From Spirosoma sordidisoli (GTDB taxonomy: Bacteria; Bacteroidota; Bacteroidia; Cytophagales; Spirosomataceae): a DNA stretch of 64,000 bases. The translations under genes were made by a program, and so were the position numbers. Below, piece by piece: positions 52,071 through 60,246 of the stretch. The stretch lies in contig NZ_SBLB01000001.1 in NCBI RefSeq assembly GCF_004138325.1, forward strand, positions 868,001 to 932,000. Reading direction: 5' to 3'. Within the stretch, counting starts at the first letter, position 1, and every line of letters begins with the position of its first letter. The notes beneath the pieces are model-generated. The model did no database searches and was not told the origin of the DNA. It saw only the letters and a program-made list of their open reading frames with translations.

Positions 52071-53219
52071 ATGAAATCGCGCCACTCGACCGAGATCACT
52101 CTTCTGCTCATGGCTTGCTCCTGGAAGCCATCGGCCACGCGAAACGAATCCATAGTATTGCTGCTGGAGCAATACACGCCAGACTGGGACCGGCTTCTTA
52201 CCCTGGCTAACTACCACCGGCTCACCCCTTTTTTGTATCACGCCCTCAACGAAATTCCATCGGTGCCCGATGCTTTTAGGGCAAGCCTACGTCAGGAATG
52301 TCTGCATCGTACTACCGACAACCTGATAAAACTTCAGGAGTATCATCGACTAACGGCCCTGCTCGACAAACAGGCAATCGAGCATATCCCATTCAAAGGA
52401 ATCTACCTGGCAGAACACAGCTATCCCGAACGTGGCCTGCGCCCTATTGGCGATATGGACATTCTGGTCGACAAAAAAGACGTTCAGCGGGTGATCGACA
52501 TCCTGTCGCCAGACGGCTACCGGATCGGCGATAAACACAAACCTTATTTAGAACATCCGGCCGGTGTGATCTGGGACGAGCTGAGCGAGATCAGTTTATT
52601 CAAACCTTACTTCGACACCAGCCGCTTCGATATTGATCTACACTGGCGGGTCAACTCGCTGTTAAGAGAAATCGGCGAGTTTGAGGTAAGCGATTTCCGC
52701 TCGACTCCTGACCTCATCATCGAGAATCAGGTCATTCTGTTAGTTCTTCACCACGGAGTCAATAATTCCTGGGAACGTATTGGTTACATAAATGACCTGT
52801 ATTTTTTGCTTCATCGACAGGATCTCAACTGGGAGTGGCTGCTGAAAACATTAGAGCAACGTCAACTGGAGCGTATTTTTTTCACGGGCCTGCACTGGTG
52901 CCAAACTATCTGGGAATTTCCGGTAACGGCCGAGGTTCAACAGCAGATGGATGTGTACAACCTGGCCAGGCTGACCGAAACCCGTGAAAAAAGGTGGGAA
53001 AACGAACGGCCGGCCCTGTTCAGAACACTGCTCGTCGATTTTGCCTCTACAAAGGTGGCGTTGATTGATAAATTAAAAGTTTATGGGCACTACAGCCGTA
53101 ATTTTATGTTTCGATCTACAGTCATCACCATCAACAGCCGTCCGTTTTTCATTCCTAAACGATGGGGCTTTCTTACGGCTATGGTGCGGGTCTTTCTTTC
53201 TTTGGTACGCTCCCGGTAG
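52071..53219 (+). CDS. Nucleotidyltransferase-family protein (NTP_transf_5-like) of the lasso cluster
   Basis: 382 residues. The nucleotidyltransferase motif is FKGIYLAEHSYPERGLRPIGDMDILV (near 108-132), with the GDMD pair of acidic residues for metal binding. A third acid lies in FDIDLHW (near 191). Family members of this type (uncharacterised nucleotidyltransferase, PF14907-like) recur in lasso and related RiPP clusters together with an HprK-like kinase. The product could transfer a nucleotide or act on the phosphorylated peptide; this is unproven. It starts 1 bp after the kinase stop. Confidence 0.8.
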   Translation: MKSRHSTEITLLLMACSWKPSATRNESIVLLLEQYTPDWDRLLTLANYHRLTPFLYHALNEIPSVPDAFRASLRQECLHRTTDNLIKLQEYHRLTALLDKQAIEHIPFKGIYLAEHSYPERGLRPIGDMDILVDKKDVQRVIDILSPDGYRIGDKHKPYLEHPAGVIWDELSEISLFKPYFDTSRFDIDLHWRVNSLLREIGEFEVSDFRSTPDLIIENQVILLVLHHGVNNSWERIGYINDLYFLLHRQDLNWEWLLKTLEQRQLERIFFTGLHWCQTIWEFPVTAEVQQQMDVYNLARLTETREKRWENERPALFRTLLVDFASTKVALIDKLKVYGHYSRNFMFRSTVITINSRPFFIPKRWGFLTAMVRVFLSLVRSR

Positions 53220-53239
53220 GCAAACAGCCAATCACTGAT

Positions 53240-53271
53240 ACTACCAACGGGTTCAGCTCCTTTTTGGTAGT
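53240..53271. terminator. Hairpin between convergent lasso genes
   Basis: ACTACCAA (53240-53247) and TTGGTAGT (53264-53271) pair perfectly with a 16-nt loop that includes the stop codon of the cyclase gene. A short T-run (CTTTTT) precedes the right arm. It may stop transcription in one or both directions. Confidence 0.5.
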
Positions 53272-55205
53272 GCAGACAGCCAGAGAGAGAGGTAAATAAT
53301 TCGACTCAATAACCAGTTGTAACGCGTTTTTTTCTGGATCGGTATTCGACCATTACATACGATGGTAAGGATCTCATTAAATACCGATCGGTCTATAATG
53401 TCCCAGATTTCGTGACTGGGTGATGCGATTTGCTCCCGAGTAGCCTGATAAAGTTGCTGCGCAGTCAGATTACCATATTCAACGAAGTTAGCCTTCGTAA
53501 GCCGGTTGCTGACGGCCAGGGGTAGTACGGTTTGCAGACCCTGACGAATCAGTCCACGGCCACGCCCCTGATCGAAGTTCACCCAGGCCGGAGTTGCCAA
53601 CCCCACTTCAACAACCCGTTTGTCAAAGAAAGGAAACGTATACTGGTGGCCGTAATAGGCGCCCATATGCTCTAATTGCTCATTGCATAGCACATTCGTC
53701 GTATTGATGATCTGAATAAGGGGAACGGGGTTCTCCGCTGACAGGCAGGCGCTCAGGCCCTCGGTCGCAGACGTTGGCAAGGGGGCAGATAACCGCTGAA
53801 ACGCCGGCGTAAACGCACTGTCTATCAAGGCTCTATGCACTATTTTGTCGCGGATACGCTGTATGCAATAGGTCATCATCGAAGCCGTGGATAGCTCGAA
53901 TCGTTGCTGCTGCGCAACCAGCGTACGTAGAAACGTCAGGAACGGTCTGTGTTTGAATCGGCTGACAACTTCGGCACCAACCGTGTACAGCACATACGTT
54001 TCAAACTTTTCCCGTTCGCTCAAACTGAGCCACTTAGGGCTAACATGCGTCAGATTCTGGCCAGGCTGGCTGATCCTTTGCCGACAGGCCTGTTGCACCC
54101 CCTCCCAGTCCTCCTGATCGATCAACTGATCCAGGTAGTCAAATCCCGTGGTGATGACACTGTCGCCGTCGTGGCCCGTGAGGATGCTGTCACAACCGAC
54201 CGAGCGGGCTTTTACCGAAACACTAAGATGAAAACTGGATGGCAGAATAAACTGCTCTGGCCGATCAAAAAGGCGATTGATTTCCAGGATAGAGGTAAGC
54301 ACATCGGGGACGGGCTGTACGGTATGATGCACCGGTTTCCATTTTTCGACAACGGCCTGCACATACGTCGATTCGTCCGTTGAGGCCAGCCCCGTATCAA
54401 TGGTAAACGTATGTAAAGAAGGACGATCCTGCGCCAGGAGCCGATGCTGGGCCACGCAGCTAACCGATGATGAATCCAGACCGCCACTTAAATGGGAGCC
54501 TACATGGCTCTTATTTCCCATTCGGATGTCGATAGCCTGCGTAAAATCTTCGCGGAACAAGGTGGCATAATCAGCGGCCTCTGTCAATCCACTCACCCGG
54601 CTCAGATCTGGTTTCCAGTAAGCCCCAACCTGGCTGTGGCTACTGGTCAGCTGAAGATAATGGCCGGGCAGAACGCTGTAAATGGTTTCGTAGAAGGTGT
54701 CTGCGCTATAAGGTACATAGGCCGTTGCCCAGGTCAGGTACTCTCTGTATTTGTGGCGATTCGGTTTGACGATTACCTCCCCAATGGCAAGCAGTGCTTT
54801 GATCTCCGTAGCAAATGCGCAAAACGAACCGGGTCGATGCACGTAATACAACGGTTTAACACCCAGCAGATCTCTGGCACAGACAAGCGTCTGCCGACGA
54901 TCGTCCCATAAGGCTATCGCAAAATCGGCGTTCAGTTGATTGAATGACGAGAATCCACGCTGCAGGTAGTTGTCAACCAGGGAATTGCTGGCTCCGGGCT
55001 GCGAACCATCAGCGGCATCGGCGACGGCATAAATACCCGCATTTATGTCAACATCCAGGGTGCTGTTAAAGGCAAATAAGGTACCCTGTTTGTGGGAATA
55101 ACGGTTTACCGTGCCTCTATGCACCAAGAGGGTTTCAATAGCAGCCATGTCGGACAACTCGACAGGCCGCCCATCGAACCGAATTATTCCAGCGATTCCG
55201 CCCAT
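53253..55205 (-). CDS. Lasso cyclase (asparagine synthetase-like C protein)
   Basis: 650 residues. The N-terminus MGGIAGIIRFDG replaces the MCGI of asparagine synthetases, so the glutaminase Cys is absent, a standard feature of lasso cyclases. The synthetase domain follows with the PPi motif SHLSGGLDSSSVSC (near 238-251), which binds ATP. It activates the Asp side chain and joins it to the core N-terminus. Unusually it is on the strand opposite to the A-B1-B2-K genes and converges with them, 34 bp from the end of the nucleotidyltransferase. Confidence 0.9.
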   Translation of the reverse strand: MGGIAGIIRFDGRPVELSDMAAIETLLVHRGTVNRYSHKQGTLFAFNSTLDVDINAGIYAVADAADGSQPGASNSLVDNYLQRGFSSFNQLNADFAIALWDDRRQTLVCARDLLGVKPLYYVHRPGSFCAFATEIKALLAIGEVIVKPNRHKYREYLTWATAYVPYSADTFYETIYSVLPGHYLQLTSSHSQVGAYWKPDLSRVSGLTEAADYATLFREDFTQAIDIRMGNKSHVGSHLSGGLDSSSVSCVAQHRLLAQDRPSLHTFTIDTGLASTDESTYVQAVVEKWKPVHHTVQPVPDVLTSILEINRLFDRPEQFILPSSFHLSVSVKARSVGCDSILTGHDGDSVITTGFDYLDQLIDQEDWEGVQQACRQRISQPGQNLTHVSPKWLSLSEREKFETYVLYTVGAEVVSRFKHRPFLTFLRTLVAQQQRFELSTASMMTYCIQRIRDKIVHRALIDSAFTPAFQRLSAPLPTSATEGLSACLSAENPVPLIQIINTTNVLCNEQLEHMGAYYGHQYTFPFFDKRVVEVGLATPAWVNFDQGRGRGLIRQGLQTVLPLAVSNRLTKANFVEYGNLTAQQLYQATREQIASPSHEIWDIIDRSVFNEILTIVCNGRIPIQKKTRYNWLLSRIIYLSLWLSALPKRS

Positions 55206-55413
55206 ATTACTTTACCAGGTTAGTGAACGAAAACTGACTGGTAAAATCAGCCTTTGCCATGACCTATTTATTGACTCAATGCTCCTTATTAATAAATACT
55301 GGCACGCAGGAAGAACTAGTAAACAGGTCGACAAAGTGCTACCTTTAGGATTCATAAAAAAGGAGAAATTTTCCTGAAAATGGGTTGACCTACAACCATA
55401 AGTCATCAAAAAC

Positions 55414-56115
55414 GTGGGAATAAAAACCGGTTTACAGGTAACGCTTTGGCTGGCTTTGTTACCCGCACTCATGAGTTGCCAGGAACGGGCAACGAGTCCT
55501 TTGCCTGACGACTCCGCTTATTTTCCGCTGGAGGTGGGAAATTACTGGACCTATCAGGTATCGACCGAAACGTACCTCACCGCCAATGTACCTACCAAAC
55601 AAAGCTACCAGCTCCAGCAAAAAGTCAGTAGCTCTTACCAGATGAACGGTCAGCTGGTTTTTATAATCGACGAATTGACCCGACCCACGAATCAGTCGCC
55701 GTGGACACTGAAAAGCATCCGTTCCCTGTATAAAAACAGGGTCGAAGTGATTGATCAGGATAACAACTCACCGATTGTCAAACTGGCGTTTCCCATCGCG
55801 CCGTCAACCTCCTGGAATAAAAACCTGTACAATACCAACCCGCTCTCGCTCCTTCGGTACGAGGCTATAGTACGCCCGTTTATTAGTGGCAAAAACCGGT
55901 TCGATAACACCGTTACCGTTCTGGGAACCAACGATTCAACCCTGGTCAGTCAGGAAAAATACCTTCGGGTCTATGCCCGGTCGATTGGCTGCGTGTACCA
56001 GGAAGATCGGTCGTTGGCCTTTTGTCAGGAGTCGCCCGCTTGCCTGGGCACCGGCGCAATCCAGTCGGGCACGACGGCAAAGTGGGTACTGATTGCCTCC
56101 GATCGATTCCCTTAA
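55414..56115 (+). CDS. Hypothetical lipoprotein
   Basis: 233 residues from a GTG at 55414; no ATG fits upstream of the signal. The lipobox LMSC gives Cys22, followed by a soluble domain with FPLEVGNYWTYQVST and paired cysteines near the C-terminus (IGCVYQEDRSLAFCQESPACLG). Proteins starting FPLxxGnxWxY are common surface lipoproteins in Bacteroidota, function unknown. Its end overlaps the convergent PorU-like gene by 4 bp. No clear tie to the lasso cluster, although it is the nearest envelope protein. Confidence 0.7.
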   Translation: MGIKTGLQVTLWLALLPALMSCQERATSPLPDDSAYFPLEVGNYWTYQVSTETYLTANVPTKQSYQLQQKVSSSYQMNGQLVFIIDELTRPTNQSPWTLKSIRSLYKNRVEVIDQDNNSPIVKLAFPIAPSTSWNKNLYNTNPLSLLRYEAIVRPFISGKNRFDNTVTVLGTNDSTLVSQEKYLRVYARSIGCVYQEDRSLAFCQESPACLGTGAIQSGTTAKWVLIASDRFP

Positions 56116-59100
56116 TGCAGCCATACCACCTTACCCGTTCGTACGTCAGACCGGCCGTCCTGCCAGCCCAGCCGCAATCGGTACGAGTACACACCCGGCA
56201 CCTGCGTTTGCCATAACAGCGTATTTTTTCCCGTTAGCACCGGAAACGGCTCATCGAAAACCTGTATCCCATGAATCGAATAGATGGCCAGCCGGGCTTC
56301 GGTGGGTAGAGCAAGAAGGGGCAGGTTTAATTCGAACCGCACATACGTACTCGTCGGATTTGGATAGCTGGTAAACGTAATGGGCTCATCGGCGCTTACC
56401 ACCCCCATGATCAGCGCATAGGGCGGTTGAGTCCGGTTACCGGCTGCGTCTTTCCCGAAAACGGTAAGTTGGTACGTACTGCCTGCTGCCAGCTCCAGTG
56501 TTGTTTTGATCTGAAGTTGATTCGGCGACAATTCGGACAGCAGCAGCCGTTGACGGGGAATTTGCGCCGGGCTACAGGTGTCGCAGGTCGAAATATAGAC
56601 ATCAACGGCATCGGTATCGCCGACGGAAAGGGGACGCTCATCGGTCAGGTAAATCGTTAGTTCAGGCCTCGTATCGACTATAGCACCGTTTTCCCGTACG
56701 CTCCCGTTGACCAATACCGTAAGAGCCGGACTGACCACGTCTGGCAGAACTATTGATGGATAGCGACTCCCGACGCTGGCTTGCGGCCAGTCTATTGCCA
56801 GGCTTGCCGCGTTATTATCCCGGCTCAGTTCGTCTACCTGGCTGTCCGGATCAAGCAACACATCGATTTTTTGCAGTGATCTGTCGTTCGGCAGGGTGTA
56901 CACCAGCGTATCCAGATACCTGAATGCGGGCATTCGGACAACATGGCTGCCTACCGTTTTGCCGGTCGTTCGAATCGAAAGAGCAACGGACTGGTTCGGC
57001 TGAAACCGGCCCAGATTGGCCAGGGGAACAATTACCTGAATCGAATCGCTGTTTTGTAGCGTACTTCCCACCACCGATGCCTGTATGTATACCCCTTTTT
57101 GCGCGACAGAAAAATCGGGGCGGGCCAGCGGATAAAGCTGCAGAGCCGGGTCGCCCTGAAGAATCATCTGCAGCAAAACCGACACATCATACAGATTAGC
57201 ACCTTCTTTTTCGAGTTCGGCGTTTACCTGCTGCTGCACCTTCCCGAACGATTGGCCGAGAGTTGCCGGATTCGTAAATAACGCCCGGTACAAGCTCTTC
57301 AGGTACCGGGTTGTTGGTGCTTCGTAACTGTAGTAGGAATGAGCCAGAACGAGGGCAGCTCCCTTGTCCGGAGCCAGCACCCAATCGGTCGACAAGGTGT
57401 TGAACCGGGAGAAGATCTCGCCAACTCCGCACCCGTTAAAAATCATGAACGGATAGATCGTATTGCGAAATCCGTTTTGGGGGGCCGAGGCAAAGCCAAA
57501 GTTCATGTCGGTGATGGCGGGTCCGGCATGGCCGAAAAAGGTAATAAGGCTTACGCCATCATTGACCACCGGCGCTATATTGACAGGCTCGACTGTACTG
57601 TATGGATTGCTTTTGCTGAACGATTTGACTTCTCCGCCCAGCTGGCCATTGACAAACACAGTCTCCAGATCCCGCATCGCCAGTTCCAGGCTCTTCGCTT
57701 CAGGTTCCGACTTACCACCGCTGATATGAACAAGTTGCTTGCGCCACAAGCCGTTTGGCGTACCCGCTTCGACATGTTTAACCTTCGTTAGGTAGTCGAG
57801 TACCTGCTCGTTGGTCGTTACCGCAAGGCGACCCGTCGGAATAGCCGGCGTGTTCGCGGAGGTACCGCCCAGACCGGCCGTCAGCAACACGTCTGACCCC
57901 GGATACCCAATGGTAGGTACCAGATCGTCGGCGGCCGTTTTAATAAAATAAGGATAGCTATTGGCTTTCCCGATCAGCAGCATGTTCTTCACTACTGTTG
58001 TCTGTAGCATAAACCGGGCAAAACGCCGGATCGCCAACGGACTGCGTTCGCCGTAATTGAAGGCATCGAACAGGGAGTCGACATCAACCACCAGCGGTTT
58101 GTGCCCGCCCCCCGACACCGACGCCCGGTAATCGGCATAAGCCATCGCTGATTTTTTGAGTGACCCGTGGGTAATGATCAGATAATCGGTCGAGGCCGGG
58201 TAGGCGAATCGAAGCTGAACGGGTTTTACGCTCAGCGGGTTCAGCACCTGGTTGGTTACCAGAATATCCCGGTTCTGCCCCATGCCGTCGACCACAACCT
58301 CTGCGTTACTGGCTATACTGTTTACCGGCAGATAGCGGCAATTGAGCTTATCCGTAACGTCATAGGCGAACGTTGACGAGGGAATATGCTGTATCGCCAG
58401 AAGCACGGTCTGCCGCTTACCGGCAGGCAGATGAAATACCTTGCTGCCCTCCCCGTTCATGTCGAACTGCTGAGGATAAGACACGTTCACATAGGTAATG
58501 GAGAACTGATTGGCGCCGACGTTCCGTTCCGGTTTGAAGCGAAGCCTTATTTTTTCATCCCGCAACAGGCCGGGGGGCAGCGTTGCCTGAAAAGGCTGGC
58601 TGGTAAACCCCAGAAAGCGCAGCGAAGCCAGTGATGTTGGCACACTGTCATTGACCTGAATCTGAATCTGATGGAGCTGGTTGTCGCGACCATTGATAAG
58701 GCCCTCTAAACGGATTGGCCAATCAACATTCACACGTCCGGGCAGACTGAAGTCAACCGCTCCAATGGAATCTGTCGATATCAGTTTACCCGACCACCCT
58801 TCGCCGGGCTCGAAATAGCTCTGTTGAAGGAACGGTTCAATGCCTTTTAAGTTGTTAAATGTATAGTCACTGGTGAAAGCCTGAACAGATTCCTGCACAT
58901 GAAACGTCTCGGGTATCAGACCCTCACCAGAACCACTGACAACAGCCATACGCTTACCGACGGATGTCGGACTCGCCGTCAGGAAGTAAGCTGACTGGTC
59001 GGAGAATAGCGTCTGGTATGGATGCAGTCTACTCTGGGGCCGATACAGGAGCGAGTCCTGACTGCCGTCGTTCCCTTCCCCATAAAACTCGATGCTCGAC

Positions 59101-59378
59101 TGCTCGGTGAATGTCCCCCCTTGCTGACCGGACATTCGGATGGCTATTTCCTGCCCGCGAAAAAATAACTGCCACCCGGCCGGGTTCGTCTTTAAAAAAG
59201 AAGCATCGCCATTTTTTATGTCTGAATAACGTATCCGATGAATCCCTGCCTGATTCACAGTTACCTTCAAGTACGGCTGTCCGGCCCTGATCCACTCATT
59301 GCCAATCAGGACCTGCGCCTTTCCGCTAAGCCCGGCACTAAGTAGTCCTATTACCAGCAACCTTTTTCTTAGTAGCAT
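56112..59378 (-). CDS. C25-family cysteine peptidase, PorU/PorU2-like T9SS sortase
   Basis: 1088 residues with a signal peptide (1-21). The N-terminal part (EWIRAGQPYLKVTVNQAGIHRIRYSDIKNGD) is that of PorU-type proteins. A gingipain-like C25 domain follows, with catalytic His in ITFFGHAGPAIT and Cys in FNGCGVGE. The end holds a beta-sandwich and a T9SS tail (TSYPNPTSTYVRFEL...GVYSYRLRL). PorU cuts T9SS tails and attaches the cargo to surface lipopolysaccharide; PorU2-type paralogues are also T9SS substrates. It could act on tails such as that of the DUF3494 protein nearby (inference). Confidence 0.85.
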   Translation of the reverse strand: MLLRKRLLVIGLLSAGLSGKAQVLIGNEWIRAGQPYLKVTVNQAGIHRIRYSDIKNGDASFLKTNPAGWQLFFRGQEIAIRMSGQQGGTFTEQSSIEFYGEGNDGSQDSLLYRPQSRLHPYQTLFSDQSAYFLTASPTSVGKRMAVVSGSGEGLIPETFHVQESVQAFTSDYTFNNLKGIEPFLQQSYFEPGEGWSGKLISTDSIGAVDFSLPGRVNVDWPIRLEGLINGRDNQLHQIQIQVNDSVPTSLASLRFLGFTSQPFQATLPPGLLRDEKIRLRFKPERNVGANQFSITYVNVSYPQQFDMNGEGSKVFHLPAGKRQTVLLAIQHIPSSTFAYDVTDKLNCRYLPVNSIASNAEVVVDGMGQNRDILVTNQVLNPLSVKPVQLRFAYPASTDYLIITHGSLKKSAMAYADYRASVSGGGHKPLVVDVDSLFDAFNYGERSPLAIRRFARFMLQTTVVKNMLLIGKANSYPYFIKTAADDLVPTIGYPGSDVLLTAGLGGTSANTPAIPTGRLAVTTNEQVLDYLTKVKHVEAGTPNGLWRKQLVHISGGKSEPEAKSLELAMRDLETVFVNGQLGGEVKSFSKSNPYSTVEPVNIAPVVNDGVSLITFFGHAGPAITDMNFGFASAPQNGFRNTIYPFMIFNGCGVGEIFSRFNTLSTDWVLAPDKGAALVLAHSYYSYEAPTTRYLKSLYRALFTNPATLGQSFGKVQQQVNAELEKEGANLYDVSVLLQMILQGDPALQLYPLARPDFSVAQKGVYIQASVVGSTLQNSDSIQVIVPLANLGRFQPNQSVALSIRTTGKTVGSHVVRMPAFRYLDTLVYTLPNDRSLQKIDVLLDPDSQVDELSRDNNAASLAIDWPQASVGSRYPSIVLPDVVSPALTVLVNGSVRENGAIVDTRPELTIYLTDERPLSVGDTDAVDVYISTCDTCSPAQIPRQRLLLSELSPNQLQIKTTLELAAGSTYQLTVFGKDAAGNRTQPPYALIMGVVSADEPITFTSYPNPTSTYVRFELNLPLLALPTEARLAIYSIHGIQVFDEPFPVLTGKNTLLWQTQVPGVYSYRLRLGWQDGRSDVRTGKVVWLH

Positions 59379-59714
59379 GAGGCAGGTGATTTTTTATATA
59401 CAATCACTATCAAATATATCCTTAATATATTTAAGAATACCGTTTTTACAACTTCAGAATACATCAGGCAGTAGTTAGATGCATATTCCGCGCCCGAATC
59501 AGGACAAGTACTCAGCCGAAGCGAAAAGACAGGCCGGTTTCCATCTTTTATTCGTTCGATGAGCGGCCCTACACCCTGTGGCACCTGGCCGACTTCCTGC
59601 GCGGGTGCCGACCGTTGAACGTCAGCCGTCTGACCGCAGAATAGTATCTTAAAAATCAGGACACTTTTTATCCGGAAATTTGGTTGATATAACAACCTAC
59701 TTTACTTTTGCCGC
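59379..59714. other. Divergent intergenic region between PorU-like and MarR genes
   Basis: A 108-codon minus-strand frame covers most of it, but it lacks protein-like composition and is not called. The right end holds GGTTGATATAACAACC (59682-59697), a short inverted repeat, and a full -7 box just before the MarR start. Confidence 0.5.
59703..59710 (+). promoter_or_regulatory. -7 box immediately upstream of the MarR start
   Basis: TACTTTTG-CCGC-ATG: full match to TAnnTTTG, 4 nt from the start codon. The same spacing occurs before the radical SAM and GH13-like genes, suggesting leaderless transcripts. The nearby inverted repeat would let MarR control its own gene. Confidence 0.55.
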
Positions 59715-60191
59715 ATGACAGTGATTAAAGAACGAGAGCTACAGACCAGGTTTGCAGAGCGCATGGGTACCCAGGCCATTTTTGTGATCAGTCATGTAGG
59801 TCACCTGATGGCACGTCGGGCCAACCGCGAGCTGGCCCGGCTGGGGTTTACGATCCAGATCGAACAGTTTCCGGTCCTGTTTGTTGTCTACTTTGCCGGT
59901 GAGGAGCTACTGTCGCAGCAGGAGATCGCCAACTTTCTCCAAAAGGACAAATCGGGCATACAACGCTCGGTACGCACTTTAGAACGAGATGGTTACCTCC
60001 GGGTTGTACCGGATAGCGACGACCGGCGCAAGAACATGATCCGCCTGACGCCCGCTGGCAAGATGGTGATCGAACAGGCCCTGAAAACAACCGAAACCAT
60101 CGACCACGAAGTGATGAGCCAGCTGACTGCCGACGAACGCGATTCGTTTCTCAAAACGGTGATGAAGATCGCTACCCTCCTGGAAAAATAA
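59715..60191 (+). CDS. MarR-family transcriptional regulator
   Basis: 158 residues. The winged helix is clear: LLSQQEIANFLQKDKSGIQRSVRTLERDGYLRVVPDSDDRRKNMIRLTPAG, with the DDRR wing motif. Such proteins repress efflux genes and are released by phenolic or drug-like ligands. It heads the efflux cluster, 55 bp upstream of the TolC gene, and an inverted repeat lies between them. Confidence 0.93.
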   Translation: MTVIKERELQTRFAERMGTQAIFVISHVGHLMARRANRELARLGFTIQIEQFPVLFVVYFAGEELLSQQEIANFLQKDKSGIQRSVRTLERDGYLRVVPDSDDRRKNMIRLTPAGKMVIEQALKTTETIDHEVMSQLTADERDSFLKTVMKIATLLEK

Positions 60192-60206
60192 TTTTTTTGC
60201 TTAATT

Positions 60207-60237
60207 AGTTGACATATCTACAGTAGACACGTCAACT
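60207..60237. promoter_or_regulatory. Inverted repeat before the TolC gene, candidate MarR site
   Basis: AGTTGAC (60207-60213) and GTCAACT (60231-60237) with a 17-bp spacer, just 9 bp before the ATG. Its left arm plus the next bases (GTTGACATAT) resembles GTTGATATA at 59683-59691 upstream of the MarR gene, so both may be targets of the same protein. Confidence 0.5.
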
Positions 60238-60246
60238 TCTGGATTT

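Noticed and set aside
53253..55205. Housekeeping asparagine synthetase
   Set aside because: The catalytic Cys2 is replaced by Gly, and the gene lies beside lasso B1, B2 and precursor genes.
59369..59695. 108-codon minus-strand frame overlapping the PorU-like start
   Set aside because: Composition is not protein-like, and it covers the divergent promoter region.
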